Source: an uncultured Bacilli bacterium
GTDB lineage: Bacteria > Bacillota_I > Bacilli_A > RF39 > UBA660
Length of the DNA: 8,766 nucleotides
Direction: 5' to 3'
NCBI GenBank assembly: GCA_944358565.1
Contig: CALVRK010000042.1
Coordinates: forward strand, 1-8,766
A model generated the notes under the pieces. That model did no database searches and had not been told where the DNA came from. It saw only the letters and a program-made list of their open reading frames with translations. Each line of letters starts with the position of its first letter. Position 1 is the first letter of the stretch. The translations under genes were made by a program, and so were the position numbers. Below, piece after piece: positions 7,571-8,766 of this stretch.

Positions 7571-7598
7571 AAGAAATCATTATTTGAGATTTCTTTTT
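7569..7598. terminator. rho-independent terminator, probably bidirectional
   Basis: AAAGAAATC-type arms pair over 10 bp (7569-7578 with 7588-7597) around a 9-nt loop. On the plus strand the hairpin runs into T5 (7594-7598). Read on the minus strand it is followed by a T-rich run (complement of 7555-7570). The hairpin overlaps the TAA of the plus operon, and the TAA of the convergent minus gene (7580-7582) lies in its loop. The stem is AT-rich with two G-C pairs, so it may be only moderately efficient. Confidence 0.7.
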
Positions 7599-8086
7599 GT
7601 TTCTGTTGAAAAATCTAGCACTAATTTTTCAAAATCAATTTCTTTTTTAAATCTAGTTATTTCAGGAATTAAAATATCAGCAAATGGATGATTAGGCATA
7701 TTTTTTTCCATTTCTGGTATTATTCCAATTAGCATATAATCAAAACCATTATGATATGTTTTAAAATCATCTCTTTCACGACCAGGATGATTCATGATAG
7801 TTGATTTTGATATTATTTGTTTAATTTCAGGATGTTCCAATTTATAATATGTTTCTCTTTCTATTTTTAGCATAGAAAATAAATCATAAATCCAAACTTT
7901 TTGTCCTTCTTTTACTTCTAACCATGAGTTAAAATCTAAATGTTCTACACCATACATAAAAAACGGAATATTCCTGGTTGAATCGGTATTTCCATGAACG
8001 ATTTGATATTCTTTGTCTTCCATAGTATGTGTTAATAACTCAACTTTATTAGCTATATTATTAAAAGTTGTTGGCTCATAAAACAT
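7580..8086 (-). CDS. C-terminal 168-aa fragment of a frameshifted gene, possibly transglutaminase/papain-like
   Basis: The intact frame from the ATG at 8086 gives 168 aa, but this ATG is not a convincing start. There is no ribosome binding site upstream. The same frame is open for a further 35 codons (to 8191) and reads as normal protein, KAVADGKIVEF then TRLRKLYYAYYSALLY. The original start is more likely the GTG at 8282, with a 2-bp loss (or 1-bp gain) in the AT run at 8186-8191. A recognisable stretch is FNSWLEVKEGQKVWIYDLF (residues about 52-70), then YYKLEHPEI. This resembles the H-S-W-x-E...V-x-D segment seen in some transglutaminase/papain-like domains, but with Asn where His would be. 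That assignment is from memory and weak. No signal peptide is seen. It converges with the LRR operon, and its stop lies in the shared terminator. Confidence 0.55.
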   Translation of the reverse strand: MFYEPTTFNNIANKVELLTHTMEDKEYQIVHGNTDSTRNIPFFMYGVEHLDFNSWLEVKEGQKVWIYDLFSMLKIERETYYKLEHPEIKQIISKSTIMNHPGRERDDFKTYHNGFDYMLIGIIPEMEKNMPNHPFADILIPEITRFKKEIDFEKLVLDFSTETKRNLK

Positions 8087-8183
8087 ATAAAGTAATGCAG
8101 AATAATAAGCATAATATAGTTTTCTTAATCTAGTTAATGTTGTTTGATCAAATTCTACAATTTTTCCATCAGCAACTGCTTTA

Positions 8184-8282
8184 TTATATATCTAATTTAT
8201 CTTTGTCTTGAGATATATTATGGTGGAATACTGTTTCTCCACTCAATTTAATTGATCCATATAAATCTTTTCTATCTATCAC
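8184..8282 (-). pseudogene. N-terminal fragment of the frameshifted ~234-aa gene
   Basis: This is a 32-codon frame from GTG 8280-8282: VIDRKDLYGSIKLSGETV, continuing FHHNISQDKDKLDI, then TAA at 8184-8186. The start has an AGGTG site (complement of 8288-8292) with a 5-nt spacer, about 35 bp after an extended -10 promoter. These are the expression signals that the downstream 168-aa fragment lacks. Restoring one AT unit to the (AT)3 run at 8186-8191 gives KLD-IYNKAVADGK without interruption. The joined gene would be 705 nt, or 234 aa. A base-call or assembly error would look the same. Confidence 0.6.
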
Positions 8283-8316
8283 TTTAACACCTGCTTTTTT
8301 TAAATAACACAATAAA

Positions 8317-8325
8317 ATTATACCA
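8317..8325 (-). promoter_or_regulatory. extended -10 promoter for the frameshifted gene
   Basis: The complement reads TGGTATAAT, a perfect TATAAT with the TG extension. It lies 34 bp upstream of the GTG at 8282. No good -35 box is seen at 16-18 bp. It lies in the spacer between two minus-strand genes, suggesting they are transcribed separately. Confidence 0.5.
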
Positions 8326-8368
8326 TAAAATAGGTAAATTTCCTATGCCATTATTTTACTTTTAATAG

Positions 8369-8620
8369 TTATCTTTCTATTTCATCATAAAATTCATCAT
8401 CAAAATCCCATAGTGGTTTATCATAATTATTTAACTTTCTAATATTACTTTCAATAGAACTTTTAAAATATCCATATTTATTTTCTATTATATTTCCATC
8501 ATCATCTCTAAAATCTCGCTTAACTACTCTTGGAATTATATAATGAATTAATTTAATTAAATCTTTATATTCGTTATCTTCATCTAATAACTTTTCAAAT
8601 AAATCATCATAATAAAACAT
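8369..8620 (-). CDS. C-terminal 83-aa fragment of a frameshifted ~116-aa hypothetical protein
   Basis: The ATG at 8620 gives 83 aa but has no ribosome binding site. The frame is open upstream to about 8720 with protein-like content (FVLPEEHNILTLELINRGY, then INESDTQ) and no ATG, GTG or TTG. A better start is ATG 8718-8720, reached by removing one base from a T4 run (complement of 8696-8699). That gives MSKFILAFVLPEE followed by this frame, 116 aa in total. The protein is acidic and helical. The segment VVKRDFRDDDGNIIENKYGYFKSSIESNI (given here only to mark residues about 32-60; key elements D-G-N-I and G-Y-F-K) is reminiscent of C-terminal tails of plasmid or phage replication proteins, a weak memory-based resemblance. 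Function is unknown. Confidence 0.5.
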   Translation of the reverse strand: MFYYDDLFEKLLDEDNEYKDLIKLIHYIIPRVVKRDFRDDDGNIIENKYGYFKSSIESNIRKLNNYDKPLWDFDDEFYDEIER

Positions 8621-8684
8621 TTGAGTATCAGATTCATTTATATACCCACGATTAATTAATTCTAATGTTAAAATATTATGTTCT

Positions 8685-8720
8685 TCAGGAAGAACAAAAT
8701 GCCAAAATAAATTTTGACAT
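8685..8720 (-). pseudogene. short N-terminal fragment (MSKFILAFCSS) of the frameshifted ~116-aa gene
   Basis: The ATG at 8718-8720 follows a GAGG ribosome binding site (complement of 8728-8731) with a 7-nt spacer, and its frame ends at TGA 8685-8687 after 11 codons. One base fewer in the T4 run at 8696-8699 fuses it to the downstream 83-aa frame. Alternatively it is a genuine short leader peptide, since a hairpin overlaps its ribosome binding site. Confidence 0.4.
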
Positions 8721-8721
8721 T

Positions 8722-8745
8722 AGCTTACCTCACGGTAAGCTTTTT
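8722..8745 (+). terminator. hairpin with T tract: plus-strand terminator or ribosome-site hairpin on the minus strand
   Basis: AGCTTACC (8722-8729) and GGTAAGCT (8734-8741) pair perfectly over 8 bp around a 4-nt loop, and the plus strand continues TTTTT (8741-8745). This is the form of a rho-independent terminator, but no plus-strand gene lies within 1 kb upstream of it. On the minus strand the loop is GTGA (a GNRA tetraloop), and half of the GAGG ribosome site for the ATG at 8720 is inside the stem. Confidence 0.5.
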
Positions 8746-8766
8746 CTACTTCACAGAAACCTAAGG

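Noticed and set aside
8222..8243. Inverted repeat GTGGA...TCCAC as a possible terminator
   Set aside because: Five base pairs with a long loop, no T tract, and inside the reconstructed coding frame.
8087..8368. Additional intact genes or an RNA gene in the stretch without a long frame
   Set aside because: Accounted for by the two pieces of the frameshifted gene (8087-8282) and a promoter-bearing spacer (8283-8368). No tRNA-like or conserved RNA structure seen.
1..8766. Alternative genetic code (TGA as Trp, or TAA as Gln)
   Set aside because: The two long genes need no TGA as sense codon and both end at TAA with a downstream ribosome site or terminator. The single TAA in the Gln-rich frame is better explained as a nonsense change.

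Overview
The window is very AT-rich. Its genes carry strong purine-rich ribosome binding sites (GGAGG, AAAGGGGG), use TAA stops, and prefer AGA for arginine and A/T-ending codons. This points to a low-GC Bacillota bacterium, most plausibly a gut-associated clade in which BspA-type leucine-rich-repeat (LRR_5) proteins are common. TGA is not needed as a sense codon in any long gene, so the standard bacterial code fits. I see no rRNA, tRNA, CRISPR array, insertion sequence or integrase.

Layout. At the left, a minus-strand pair (a 138-aa protein of unknown function at 189-605 and a small Gln/Ser-rich protein at 23-175) is transcribed away from a 126-bp divergent promoter region. On the plus strand a two-gene operon fills most of the window: 732-4580 (1282 aa) and 4595-7570 (991 aa). 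These are paralogues. Each has an N-terminal LRR_5 array, a long helical middle, and a strongly conserved C-terminal domain built around a CxCCxH motif that I cannot assign to a named family with confidence. Neither has a signal peptide or membrane segment, so unlike classical BspA surface proteins they look cytoplasmic. A hairpin at 7569-7598 ends the operon and also serves the convergent minus-strand gene.

At the right, two minus-strand genes each appear broken by one small indel. One is a roughly 234-aa gene (GTG at 8282 to stop at 7580) that shifts frame at an (AT)3 run at 8186-8191. The other is a roughly 116-aa gene (ATG at 8720 to stop at 8369) that shifts frame at a T4 run (8696-8699). 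Together with the stop interrupting the Gln-rich frame at the left edge, this means the large LRR pair is intact while several flanking small genes look decayed, phase-varied or mis-sequenced.

Working together (inference): the two large proteins share a constrained C-terminal domain but have LRR arrays of very different length. This is the architecture expected of a sensor pair with a common output domain. It is the best candidate in the window for an undescribed intracellular recognition system. The divergent 138-aa and Gln-rich proteins are possible accessory factors on positional grounds only.
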